Source: Aralia elata (taxonomy: Eukaryota > Streptophyta > Magnoliopsida > Apiales > Araliaceae). Taken from it: a stretch of DNA of 64,000 bases. The stretch lies in contig CM068386.1 in NCBI GenBank assembly GCA_034770075.1, forward strand, positions 79,399,007-79,463,006, written 5' to 3'. The notes under the pieces were generated by a model, which was not told the origin of the DNA, did no database searches, and was given only the letters and a program-made list of their open reading frames with translations. Of this stretch, positions 46,501-56,019 are shown in pieces; within the stretch, counting starts at the first letter, position 1; each line of letters opens with the position of its first letter. Both the position numbers and the translations under genes were made by a program.

Positions 46501-47479
46501 TAGGTGGCGGCACCCTTGCTCTTCTTTCTCTCACCAAAATTTTGCTCTCAAGGATTATTTTCTCTCTAGCTTTCTCTCTCTAAGCTTGAAAAATGGAAGT
46601 AGTAAATGACTAACTTCTTTACTCTCTATTAAGAGTATATCTTGCGAAAACATTAGATATACAAAGTATATCTATACACTTCTTCCATCATGAGCCTACC
46701 TATTGGATACTTACACAAGAAAATAAACTTAAGGACCAAAGTGGTTGAAACCTCCATGCTCAAGGACTACACAAATATCAAAACAAGCAACATATAAAAT
46801 TTCACATTCATGTGGGCCCCTTCTCACTCAAAATCGGCAGTAACACCTCCATATTGGCTCCAATTTTGATTTATTTTTAATGCGTTTAATGAATAATTAA
46901 ACCCCTAAAAAGTATTCACCAATTGGGCCAAGCATTGGACTTTGATTTAATTCTTTTTTGGGCTTCATTTAACTAGTTTGGGCTACTAGTAGTCACATAT
47001 TATTATTTCATGTTTGGCTACTAGTTTATTAGATGTTGGACTAATTTAATTAGTCTACACATTAATTATCCAAGGCCATGATCAATTAAATAGGTGGGCT
47101 TGGTTAATTAATTAATTAGGCTAGTCCACTAGTATTTACTTACTAATTGGACTATTAAATTTAATTATTCATATTTCACTTAGTTCTCATTAATTAATAC
47201 TCATATTAATTAATGTACAAAATTAATTTACTTACTATATTCAATTTAATTGATATCTAATTAATTAATCACATTATCAATTACTTAATATTAAACCCTA
47301 GGGTTAGTCCAATAATTTAAATAACTATTAGTGTGACTCCCTCTAATTCAATCTAGTAATTAATCACATAAATCAATAATCATACACAAAGGTTTAAATT
47401 AAACCACACAAAACTAATTCATTAGAAATTAAATTCTTTATTTAATTAATAATGAGACTAAAAAATTTCTGATCATTAC
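43519..47479 (-). mobile_element. Solo LTR G, 3,961 bp, Tekay/Del-like
   Basis: On the minus strand TGTAATGATCAG ... GGGGCCGTCACA, flanked by the 5-bp duplication tcaac (43514-43518 and 47480-47484). The end matches the LTR ends of E, F and D. It has no PBS, PPT or pol. It contains a long AT-rich block of palindromic repeats (44815-45480) and a GC-rich islet with repeated 'accggtcgg' (about 45760-45850). It splits the gag of element B. The ORF starting at 43601 runs across the junction between G and B and is a chimera, not a gene. Confidence 0.8.
44815..45480. repeat. AT-rich array of imperfect palindromes in solo LTR G
   Basis: About a dozen degenerate copies of a unit like TTATTATTTAATATTAATTA followed by its inverse (AAATAATAA), spaced about 40-60 bp. 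Each unit is an inverted repeat. Element D has a comparable array at 58130-58560, so this is a shared trait of these long LTRs. Confidence 0.75.
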
Positions 47480-48896
47480 ATCAACTCTTTTATCACTCGG
47501 TGTCCCAGATGTTGTGGTACTAGCCTTTGTCTGGAACTCCTTACCACTGCAGAGTGTAATCGACTTACACTGCTTCTGACCTTCTTTCCTCGGATTAACT
47601 TCAGTGTTGCTTGGAAGACTCCTTAAGGACGGTTATTAATCGCAATTGCTAACTGACCCACTTGATTATTTAAATTCCTCATCGACCCCTCTAAGCTATT
47701 CATTCTCGTATCATTATGTGCAATGTATTTAGTGACCAGTTCCTCTAAACCTGGCTTTTTCTGTTGCTGTTGATTTTGATTCTGAAAACCCAGTGGATGA
47801 AACTGACGTGGGTTGAAGACTGTCCTTGGTTGTTGCTCCATGAAAAATTGGGATGGTTTCGCCACCTAGGATTATATGTGTTCGAGTTCATGCCTTGTCT
47901 GTTGTTGTTCCCAATATAGTTAACTGTTTTCGAACTGATAGCACACTAGTTACTAGGATGATTAACCGCACACAATTCACATACCATGACCCCTTGCTGA
48001 GTAGGTTGCACCCCCATACCCCTTACTATGCAGCCAAAGCAGTTACCACATCTACATTGAACACATACTCTCTCTCTCTTTCTTACATTGGCTGATTTAT
48101 TCTGGCTGTGGACCATTGGTAATTATTGGCGACCATAGTTTCTAAAAGCTCATATGCTTCATCAAAAAAATTTTCCATCAAAGCTCCTCCCGCTGCTGCA
48201 TCTATGCTCGTTCGAGTTGTGCTAAACAACCCATTATAAAAAGTTTGTACTTGCAACCATTTTGGGATTCTGTGATGAGGATACCTTCTCAACAAATCCT
48301 TAAGCTTCTCCCAAGCCTCATAGAGAGATTCGACATCCTGTTGTGTAAAGGATGTAATGTCGTTCCTCATTTTTGCCATCTTTGCTGGCGGGAAAAACGT
48401 CTACGCTAGAAACTTTTGTGCCAAGTCGTTCTAAGTACTGATTGATCCTGCTGGCAATGAGTGTAACCAACTCTTTGCCTTGTCACGAAGCGTGAAAGGA
48501 AAGAATCTCAACCGTACTGCATCATCAGTCATTCCATTGTACTTAAACGTGTCACATATCTCTAGAAAACTGACCAAATGATCATTCGGATCGTCATTCG
48601 GTAAACCCCCAAACTGGACTGAATTCTGAATCATTTGAATTGTCCCTAGTTTAATTTCAAAGGTATTCACTTGAATAGTTGGCCTCTATATGCTTGAGTG
48701 AATTTTCATAACCTGTGGCATCACATAGTCTTTGAGAGACTTCTGCTCTTTCTATTGTGCAGCCATGGCCTTTGGTTCTTGCTTTTCTTCGTGAACTCGC
48801 TTTTTCCTAGGCGTTCAGAACCTTTTCTCGATTTCATCTACAAAAGGCAATTGTTCCTTCACTTTCGATCTTGTTTGCATGCAAAATCAATAGTAC
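47480..48896 (-). pseudogene. Element B gag, N-terminal part, decayed
   Basis: Three open segments on the minus strand. 48670-48431 is an Athila-type gag core ('LPNDDPNDHLVSFLEICDTF', 'RFFPFTLRDKAKSWL'). 48379-48083 holds 'MRNDITSFTQQDVESLYEAW', 'YNGL' and 'YELLETMVANNYQW'. 47865-47623 holds the Gln/Asn-rich part and 'NNQVGQLAIAIN'. Between the last two, at about 48000-47900, a Cys/His-containing sequence (CELCAVNHPSNQC) may be a modified zinc knuckle. Stops and frame changes separate the segments. The gag continues at 43518 after solo LTR G. Confidence 0.8.
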
Positions 48897-48925
48897 CTGC
48901 AAAAAGAAAACAATCAACCAAAATA
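48885..48925 (-). promoter_or_regulatory. Splice-acceptor-like site upstream of gag (element B)
   Basis: On the minus strand, a pyrimidine-rich run 'ttgttttctttttgcag' followed by GTAC, boundary at 48897/48896, between the PBS and gag. Element C has a similar site at 50393-50394 (pyrimidine run, TTTTTAG, then GTAC). No donor has been identified. Confidence 0.4.
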
Positions 48926-48990
48926 AAAAGAGTGTTTAAACTAAGACCAAATTGAAGGAAACTAATATTGGACAAATAATTATTAAAATA

Positions 48991-49010
48991 GTCCCCGACA
49001 ATGGCGCCAA
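48991..49010 (-). other. Primer-binding site of element B (tRNA-Asp type)
   Basis: On the minus strand TTGGCGCCATTGTCGGGGAC, five bases inside the 5' LTR end. This matches the TGGCGCC(G/A)TTG(T/C)CGGGG site usual for Athila-type elements and fixes the orientation of B. Confidence 0.9.
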
Positions 49011-49015
49011 AAAAT

Positions 49016-50220
49016 TGTTTGCCTAATTTTATCACTTAGCAAATTCACGCAAATATACGCGATCAACTATGCAATATAGTGGCAAATAGAGTATCGTTCT
49101 TCTGAGGAATACTTAATAACCTATTAATCTAATTACTAATCATGCACCAATTCGATTTTATCTAAACGAATGCAATTGTAGTTGTAAAACTAATTATCAA
49201 ATTTAATTAATTACTTAGCAGAAATTATCACAGATTTAAGTATTAAGATTACAATTTCTCCCGATGACTTATTCAAATCTATTCATTTCCTTTGTAATTA
49301 ATCAACTACGTCAAATCGTTAACCGAGAATTTCTAATTATTCATATAATTCTTTTTCAAGTAATTATATAAAAATATTCATTCACATTTATTCACTATAT
49401 TCCTATGCGAATTAACAGCGAATAAACTCATTAAGCAATAATTCCCAATAAGGTTACCTGCAGTGTATAGATATATTCCTATTCTAAACGCAAATCTATT
49501 ATCCTGATTTTAGAATAAATAGATCACAAGTTATTATATCCAGATCTAATCCTAGACTGTATTTTCTAATTTCATCTAAGATCTATCCAATAATTGTTGA
49601 TCAGACAATTATAAATTCAAGCACAAGATATAATAAACAATTCAACCATAATTAATTAATTAAAAGAAAACAAATTAATCTAAACTATCATCGAGTTCCA
49701 TTGCAACCTTAAATAGAAGATTAGTTCATAATTACAGATAAAATCATCATCAAACATCCATAAATCATTATAAGATTATAAAAAATAAAGATTGAGAAAT
49801 AAGATGAAACTCTACCGAGGTTGATCTTCAATCTCTGTCTTGAACTCCTTGCAAGCTTTGAATACTCCCCTTCAACAGCTGATGAAACCCTAATTTTGTA
49901 CTCTGATAAGCTCTGAATTATGTACGTACCCTTTTTAATATCCCTAAGCTGATATATTTATACTCCGGTATTCCCCCTTCGGACTTTGTAACTTGTTAGG
50001 CAACAAATATCAAGTGTCTTGCTTTATTAAAATGAAATTTGCCAATTAAAACACTCAACCAGCGGACCACGCGCCTCTCACGCGCCCGAGCCAACATTAG
50101 CGCTGCTGCGCTATGATTGCAGTGTAGTTGTGCTACCAATATACTTAGACAGTGCTGCTGCACTACAAATCCAGCGCAACTGCACTCTCCTACCCTTGCT
50201 CGTGAGCCCAAATGGTTCGT
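49016..50220 (-). mobile_element. 5' LTR of element B, main part
   Basis: On the minus strand this is the 3' portion of the LTR, ending AGGCAAACA at 49016. It is highly similar to the truncated 3' LTR at 14783-15877. Element C interrupts it at 50220; the rest is at 54907-55147. Without C, the LTR is about 1.44 kb. A GC-rich islet lies at about 50070-50190. Confidence 0.85.
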
Positions 50221-50277
50221 TGTTGTCCAAAATAAGTATTGACAAATTACACGGAAGTATACGTGGTCAACAAGTTT

Positions 50278-50292
50278 TTGGCGTCGTTGTCG
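50278..50292 (+). other. Primer-binding site of element C (tRNA-Asp type)
   Basis: TTGGCGTCGTTGTCG, a one-step variant of TTGGCGCCGTTGTCG. It follows the inverted 54-bp LTR end with the overlap CAACAAG, where a normal LTR 3' end would be expected. Confidence 0.75.
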
Positions 50293-50379
50293 AAGAAATT
50301 ATTTTAATATTTTATCATTATTAATTTTGATAAAGTTAATCTTAATTTAAACGGTTTTTTTTCTTTCTTTCTTTCTATC

Positions 50380-50402
50380 TTACTTCCTTTTTAGGTACCA
50401 TG
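50380..50402 (+). promoter_or_regulatory. Splice-acceptor-like site directly before the element C ORF
   Basis: A pyrimidine run of about 45 bases ends in TTTTTAG at 50394, then GTACC and the ATG at 50400. Comparable to the site in element B. Confidence 0.4.
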
Positions 50403-51350
50403 GCTGCATTGAATTATGAATGGTCGTTTGAGAGGATGACACAACCAAGGGCAACAGGGATAATTGGAGCTGATGCAGTTACAACATTATATGCCCAGAT
50501 GACAACACAGATTTCTATATTGGCAAAGAAAATTGATGCTCTTGGGAGTCATTCGTTTCAAAATGCCTACTATCATCAGCAGCCCGATACCGACCCAAAC
50601 TACTATAAACCAGGTTAACAGGAACATCAGGACTTTTCATGGAGCTATGATAACCAAGATCAATTCTATACACCAGATCTATCATACCCATCAGAATTTT
50701 CGTATCAACATCCATTGCAGCAAGATAATACATCTAATTTGGAGGACCTTGTTACCAAAGTTATAACAGAGAGTGAGGAAAGAAGAATAGAGGGGCTTCT
50801 TACTAGTTTCATGGTACAAATTGAGGTTCAGATGTGCATTCAAACAGTTGCAATACAGAATTTAAAGGACCAAGTGCGACAACTTGTCGATGCTATAATT
50901 AATTGCCCGCAAAGTACTTTACCTAACAATACAGAGATTAATCCTAAAGAGGAGGGTAAAGGACAGTGCACAGTGGAATTACAAGGAAATGGCAAGGAGT
51001 TACATGAGGCTATTGGAGGAAATTTAAAGAGAGTACATCTTGACGTGGAAGATGATATTGAGGTTGGGAAGAAGAAAAGCAAGAATGGGTATAATGACAA
51101 GGAAGCTGAAGATAAAGAGGTTGTATTCACGATTTTTAAAGCTATCGAGTACCCAAATGATCTTCAAACATGTTTCCGAGTTGATCTTGTTAAAGGTGCA
51201 ATTAAGGGAAAAGCTGTAGAGAAAAGTATCTTTTTGATGATGGATGAAGTCAAGTTTGGGGTTCAGTCATCATGTGAGAATGGCATGCAAAACAAGGAAA
51301 AGACTAAGAGGAGGCACGCAATGACAATTTTTACGATTGAACCAGATTGA
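50400..51350 (+). pseudogene. Element C gag-like ORF with one in-frame stop; RT, RNase H and integrase absent
   Basis: ATG at 50400 in a good context (accATGG). The product starts 'ALNYEWSFERMTQP', matching the middle of Athila gag ('NNYQW' region of element B), so the gag N-terminal core is missing. One in-frame stop (TAA, 50616-50618) interrupts it; the same frame then runs to 51350. It contains 'NLEDLVTKVI' and 'LKDQVRQLVDAI', like the gag of B, then an acidic/basic linker. Near the end, 'FKAIEYPNDLQTCFRVDLV' matches the sequence just after protease in A and B, so protease itself is deleted. The ORF ends 15 bp before the twin hairpin. The product, if ever made, would be gag-like only. Confidence 0.75.
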
Positions 51351-51364
51351 GAGAAAAGGAAGTA

Positions 51365-51411
51365 GTCGGGCTGAGGACGTTAAACTAAGCGCTGACTGGG
51401 AGGCAACCCAG
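51365..51411 (+). other. Conserved twin hairpin of element C
   Basis: GTCGGGCTGAGGAC (51365-51378), then CTGGG-AGGCAA-CCCAG (51396-51411). In hairpin 2 the outermost pair is C-G, where elements A and B have T-A: a compensatory change. Confidence 0.75.
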
Positions 51412-53003
51412 AATTTACTTTTATTCATTTTATTTTTAGTTCATTTAGTTATTAAATATTTATTTTTCTTTAGCTTAGGATTTTGTATTAAGTTATTATC
51501 TCCTTGTGCTTTAAAATTAATCATTGGATTTTTGGGTTGCAGGTTGGTAGCATGAAGGAAGCTAGATTTTGGCTAAGTATTGTCCTCTCCTAATCCAAAC
51601 TAAAACAAATTCTCCTACCCACAATCAACAAGAATCAATTCAACTATCAGATTGGGGTTGAATCAAGTTTGGGGGAGGTTCTCAAAAGGGCTTCACAATG
51701 GTGTTTTTAACTTCGTATTCTAACTGTTTGAAAAATTGCCACAACGAGGTTCTTCACCAATTGGGATCCTTTCCAATTTCTACCACCACCAGACTTAGAC
51801 CCTGATGACGACGACGAGGCTGATGCAGATAATGATGACGTGGAGTAAGACCTTTATCAGGGAAGTCCTCAGTTCTTTAATTCTCTATGTTTTACACAAT
51901 GAGGACATTGTGTCATTTAAGTTTGGGGGTGGATTATGTGCATATAGATTAGGCTTATGTTCATGTGTAGATAGTTTAAAATCATGTTTGATTTTGTTTC
52001 ATTAAATTAGGCATGTTGCTTGTAGTTGCATTAGTAGTTGCATGTTAAGTGTTTAGGTTGTGTTATGCATCTAGTTTCATAAATTAAGCATAAATTGATA
52101 TAATGTCTAATGTGGCCAATGATAAGTTTTGTTTGATGGTTGAGCTTAAAAGGAATTGAAAACTAGTGCTTAGTGATGGCTTTGACTATTAAGTGAAGTT
52201 AAACTTGTCTGAAACTCATGTTAACCAGGAAACCACATAATCGACTATTTGGTTAATCTAATTCAAATTGTTTCATAATTTTCTTCTGGTGGGAAAATTT
52301 GGGTTAAAGCTTGATAATATCAGAATGCCCATGAAAGCAGAAGCAAGCAGTGATATAAGTTTGGGGGGATCTAAGGGTGTAAGTATGTTTTTAAAAAAAA
52401 GTTAAAAATTTTGAGCCTTTCCCACTTTAAAGAATGGATCATGTGGTGGGTTGAGATGGAGCGTAAAACGCACTCACTCATAAACACATGCAACGAGAGG
52501 GAGCGTAAAACGCACTCGTTCAAAAAAAGTGAGATGGAGCATAAAATGCATTCACTAAAAAGGAAAAAATTTGTTTAAATTCCTAAGGAAGGTTTTAAAA
52601 AGGATTTAAATGTTTTAAATAACCTTGTGATTGCTTAGGGACCCCTATGCTTAGTGATTGCTTGAATCAGCTGAATTGGTTGTGTTCACAGGTTGAATTG
52701 AGTTAAAATTGAAAGTTTTCCTCTAAGAAGTCAATTATGTGATTGATTTGAGTTGTGATTGATTAAAATGGTTGATATACACACACGCACAACATAGGTG
52801 ATGACAGGTGTAATTTAACTAATTGGTTAAAATTAGATACTTTGCATTGGTTGGATGTTCTGTTTAAGTATTATATGATATCTTTGAGGCCTAGTGTTGG
52901 ATACTATGTTGGTTGATTGTTTAATTCGTAGGCATGATAGTTAGTTTGCATTTGCGTCATTACATTGCTTGAGGACAAGCAATTGGTTAAGTTTGGGGGT
53001 ATT
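51412..53003 (+). other. Element C 3' UTR with hairpin array and polypurine tract
   Basis: Non-coding. It includes two 'aagtttgggggnggt'-like purine runs (about 51665 and 51920), a hairpin array at 52451-52558, a CA-rich run at about 52780 and the polypurine tract 'aagtttgggggtatt' before the LTR at 53004. The short ORFs here are not convincing. Confidence 0.65.
52451..52558 (+). repeat. Array of three structured hairpins in the element C 3' UTR
   Basis: Copy 1 (52452-52476): TGAG/CTCA outer, GCGT/ACGC inner. Copy 2 (about 52493-52519): ACGAG/CTCGT outer, GCGT/ACGC inner, bulge AGGGA. Copy 3 (about 52529-52555): GTGAG/TTCAC outer with one G-U pair, GCAT/ATGC inner. Same order and spacing as the first three copies in element A. 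Confidence 0.75.
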
Positions 53004-54906
53004 TGATGAGTGAGTTTTATACCTATGAATTAGGTATTGTTGAGCTTAATTATTGTTATCCTTAAGTATTTTTAGTATCATTTTATTTGTTTTTGTGTTT
53101 ATTTGTTGTAGGATGGAGTTGGAGGGGCATAGAAGTCATTTGGTGAAGAAAAGAATTAAAAAGGATTAAAAATTGAGCTGAGTGGCATTTTTGTAATTGC
53201 TTGGTCCTGGTAGAGCGCTTTAGGCGCTAGGATGAGCGCTTTAGGCACTAGGATGTAGAATGTGAAGGTTTTGTGCGGCTATGAGGAAAAATTGAAGCCA
53301 ATTAGGAATCTGAATGAGGGTTTTATTAATATACAAATGAGAAGACTTCAGAACATAGCATAACAAGATTTTGCAGAGAAAACAACAAGGAGAACACGAA
53401 GGAGATTTACAGAACGTGAAGATCAAGATAGAGATTGGGAGCGGCTTTATAGTTTCTTCTATCCCTTTCTTTTATCTTTAATTTTTGTAATCTCTGGGAT
53501 GTTTTTATTTATTATCTAGATGATGTTTTCCTTAATCATTATGAACTAAACTTTCAATTAAGATTGCAACGGAACTTAGTATGTAATTTAGATTGATGCT
53601 TCTTATAACTTGTTGTCCAAAATAAGTATTGACAAATTACACGCAAGTATACGTGGTCAACAAGTAATAAAGAGTAAGTAGAGTATCGTTCCCACGAGGA
53701 AATATGTTAATATTTATCAATTATTAATTCTAATTGAATTAATCCTATTTAAACTACGAATGATATCTATGATTTTGAAAACTAAATTAACAAAATTAAC
53801 TACTGAATTATGAAATCGCAAGAATAAATGCAGAGATGATAGTTTAAGATTACAACTTCCCTTAATATTTCATTTAAACTAACACACTCCCTATTCAATT
53901 AATTAATTACAATGAATTGCTAGCCAAGAATTCTTTATATTATTCATGCACTTCTTTCGATAGACACATGAATAAATCCTTGTAAATCCAACAATTAAGC
54001 AACAAAATTACAAGGAACACCCTAATTAATTAATTCACTATATTCCTATGTGAATTATGTGAATTAGGATTTCAAGCACAAATTCTTTTAATGGTTGCAA
54101 AAGACATATAGGTATATTCCTATCCTATACGCTAATCATATTAACCTTACTCAAATTATATGAACAGATGCTATCATATCCCAGATCTAACCTATACTCC
54201 ATCTTTCAATTTTATATAGATTATCCCGGTAATTGTTGATCAGACAATTAATCAATAAACACAAGATATGATAAACGATTCAAGAATAATTAACTAAAAT
54301 TAAATAAGAAGCATCAATCTAAATTACATACTAAGTTTCGTTGCAATCTTAATTGAAAGTTTAGTTCATAATGATTAAGAAAAACATCATCTAGATAATA
54401 AATAAAAACATCCCAGAGATTACAAAAATTAAAGATAAAAGAAAGGGATAGAAGAAACTATAAAGCCGCTCCCAATCTCTATCTTGATCTTCACGTTCTG
54501 TAAATCTCCTTCGTGTTCTCCTTGTTGTTTTCTCTGCAAAATCTTGTTATGCTATGTTTTGAAGTCTTCTCCTTTGTATATTAATAAAACCCTCATTCAG
54601 ATTCCTAATTGGCCTCAATTTTTCCTCATAGCCGCACAAAACCTTCACATTCTGCATCCTAGCGCCTAAAGCGCTCATCCTAGCACCTAAAGCGCTATAC
54701 CAGGACCAAGTAATTACAAAAATGTCACTCAACTCAATTTTTAATCCTTTTTAATTCTTTTCTTCACCAAATGACTTCTATGCCCCTCCAACTCCATCCT
54801 ACAACAAATAAACACAAAAACAAATAAAATGATACTAAAAACACTTAAGGATAACAATAATTAAGCTCAACAATACCTAATTCATAGGTATAAAACCCAC
54901 TCATCA
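53004..54906. repeat. Large inverted repeat made of two opposed LTRs of element C
   Basis: Arm 1 is 53004-53606 (plus-strand LTR, 5' part) and arm 2 is 54304-54906 (the same sequence inverted, part of a complete minus-strand LTR starting at 53611). Spacer about 700 bp. Arm identity is high by eye. Twin ORFs at 53241-53426 and 54484-54669 are the same LTR stretch read in each arm and are not genes. A GC-rich islet (GAGCGCTTTAGGCGCTAGG) is present in each arm, at about 53213-53255 and 54655-54705. Confidence 0.88.
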
Positions 54907-55147
54907 TTCACCATACTAACGTCGTGCCCAACCGCTTTGCCTAGTCCAATGCTTGACATTGTTACTACCCAAAAGCTGTAAAATAAGGCTGAATGTCTGC
55001 CATTTATGCTTTTTACACCAACTTGAGTTGAATTCCAATTCTTGTAAAAAAAACTAAAATGCATAAGAATGCACTAAAAATACCCAAGAACTTGCAAAAT
55101 AATCAAGTCAAAAATATCTAATTCGTAGGTATAAAATCCACTTATCA
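54907..55147 (-). mobile_element. 5' LTR of element B, outer 241 bp
   Basis: Continues the B LTR right of element C. On the minus strand the LTR starts TGATAAGTGG at 55147. It matches 15637-15877 of the 3' LTR. This is the right-hand limit of element B. Confidence 0.85.
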
Positions 55148-56019
55148 GTTTCCTAGGGAAGAACTCCTCTACTATCCATTTCAGCATCATGGGAGCTTTG
55201 AGAGACGTGGGCAGCATTGGAGATTATGATTGGGACTCCTTCACTTTTGTTTACTTTCTTCTTGGTATGCGTCTGCATTCCGAAGGTCAGACAGAAGCTT
55301 GGCTCGACTTTTATCCGTTCCTCCTGGTAGGTCTCCTATGTCTTATCCCCATTTTTATGTCTCTTTTTTGTCATTTTTGATAAAATAATCGTTGCATTAT
55401 ATTTTAGTTCTGGGTTTTCGAGCATTTGCCATGTCTACGACCCATCACCACATTAGGTCTGGACATATATCCTCGAGGGCGTCGCTGGCATCATAGTACT
55501 CTGGTAGATGTACCCGTTGTCGATAGTTTCGCTCAGTGCCGTCTTCAGTTAGAGTTGATTTTGGCTTTTGATGTGACCTGGGTTCCGTATACTATCGAGT
55601 ATCTGACTGAGGGGTTTGACGGAGGTTTTTTTATCGGACCATAGTTCCCTGTAGAGGGTGAGGATGGTTTTCGATTGTCTGATGGGCCCGATACCTTAGA
55701 TGCTTTTTGTACATGGTGGAAACCCCGCACTATAGGCACACAGACTCTGGCTACTCATTTCTTGGGTGATATTGTGCCTAGTTTAATTATGAAGACAGAA
55801 TGGATGACCTGTGTTCGGGATCTGACTCATTCGGACTAGATTGCTTCGTTGACTCGTCAGGTGGTGCAGATGTCTTTCTTCATTCGCCAGCTGGGTAGAG
55901 ATCCTAAGGAGGCATATGTATATGACCTTAATGGATTTGGTTCCGGTTGTGCTCCTAATCCTGGTGTGGCCGATGCTCATGGGGTTGGTCCTTCGATGTT
56001 TTACGAGCCGGGTCTGAAC
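55148..56019 (+). pseudogene. Fragment of a plant-mobile-domain (PMD) gene with a retained intron
   Basis: Exon 1 (frame open at least from 55189 to 55326) includes 'LRDVGSIGDYDWDS'. A GT-AG intron of 81 bp (55327-55407, ending ATATTTTAG) follows in phase 0. Exon 2 (55408 on) begins 'FWVFEHLPCLRP' and includes 'YPRGRRWHHS' and 'FDVTWVPY'. This pattern fits the aminotransferase-like plant mobile domain (PF10536), found in MAIN/MAIL-type host proteins and in many transposons. Exon 2 has stops at 55642-55644 and about 55838, in one continuous frame to 56019. The left side is cut by the element B LTR and the right side by the element D LTR. Whether it was a host gene or transposon cargo cannot be told. 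Confidence 0.5.

Larger units (their letters stand above)
50221..54906. mobile_element. Element C: pol-less Athila-like element with rearranged, inverted LTRs
   Basis: 4,686 bp flanked by ttcgt (50216-50220) and ttcac (54907-54911). Each differs by one C-to-T or G-to-A change from ttcgc, which is what the undisturbed B LTR has at that point. Parts: a 54-bp piece of inverted LTR end (50221-50274); PBS; gag-like ORF; twin hairpin; 3' UTR with hairpin array (all plus strand); a plus-strand LTR truncated to 607 bp (53004-53610); then a complete minus-strand LTR of 1,296 bp (53611-54906). The body therefore reads plus while the outer ends are minus-strand LTR ends. RT and integrase are absent. Confidence 0.8.
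14783..55147 (-). mobile_element. Element B: minus-strand Athila-like element lacking RT and integrase, split by four insertions
   Basis: Pieces in element order (right to left): 5' LTR 55147-54907 and 50220-49016; primer-binding site 49010-48991; gag 48896-47480 and 43518 onward; protease to about 42790; end of ORF 23333-23155; twin hairpin 23151-23105; spacer 23104-22133; accessory ORF 22132-21681 and 17670-17038; 3' UTR 17037-15878; 3' LTR 15877-14783 (its 3' end lost). Insertions C, G, E and F interrupt it, each with a matching or near-matching 5-bp duplication. Removing them leaves about 8 kb. There is no trace of RT, RNase H or integrase between protease and the twin hairpin, so it depended on enzymes from another element. 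Confidence 0.85.
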
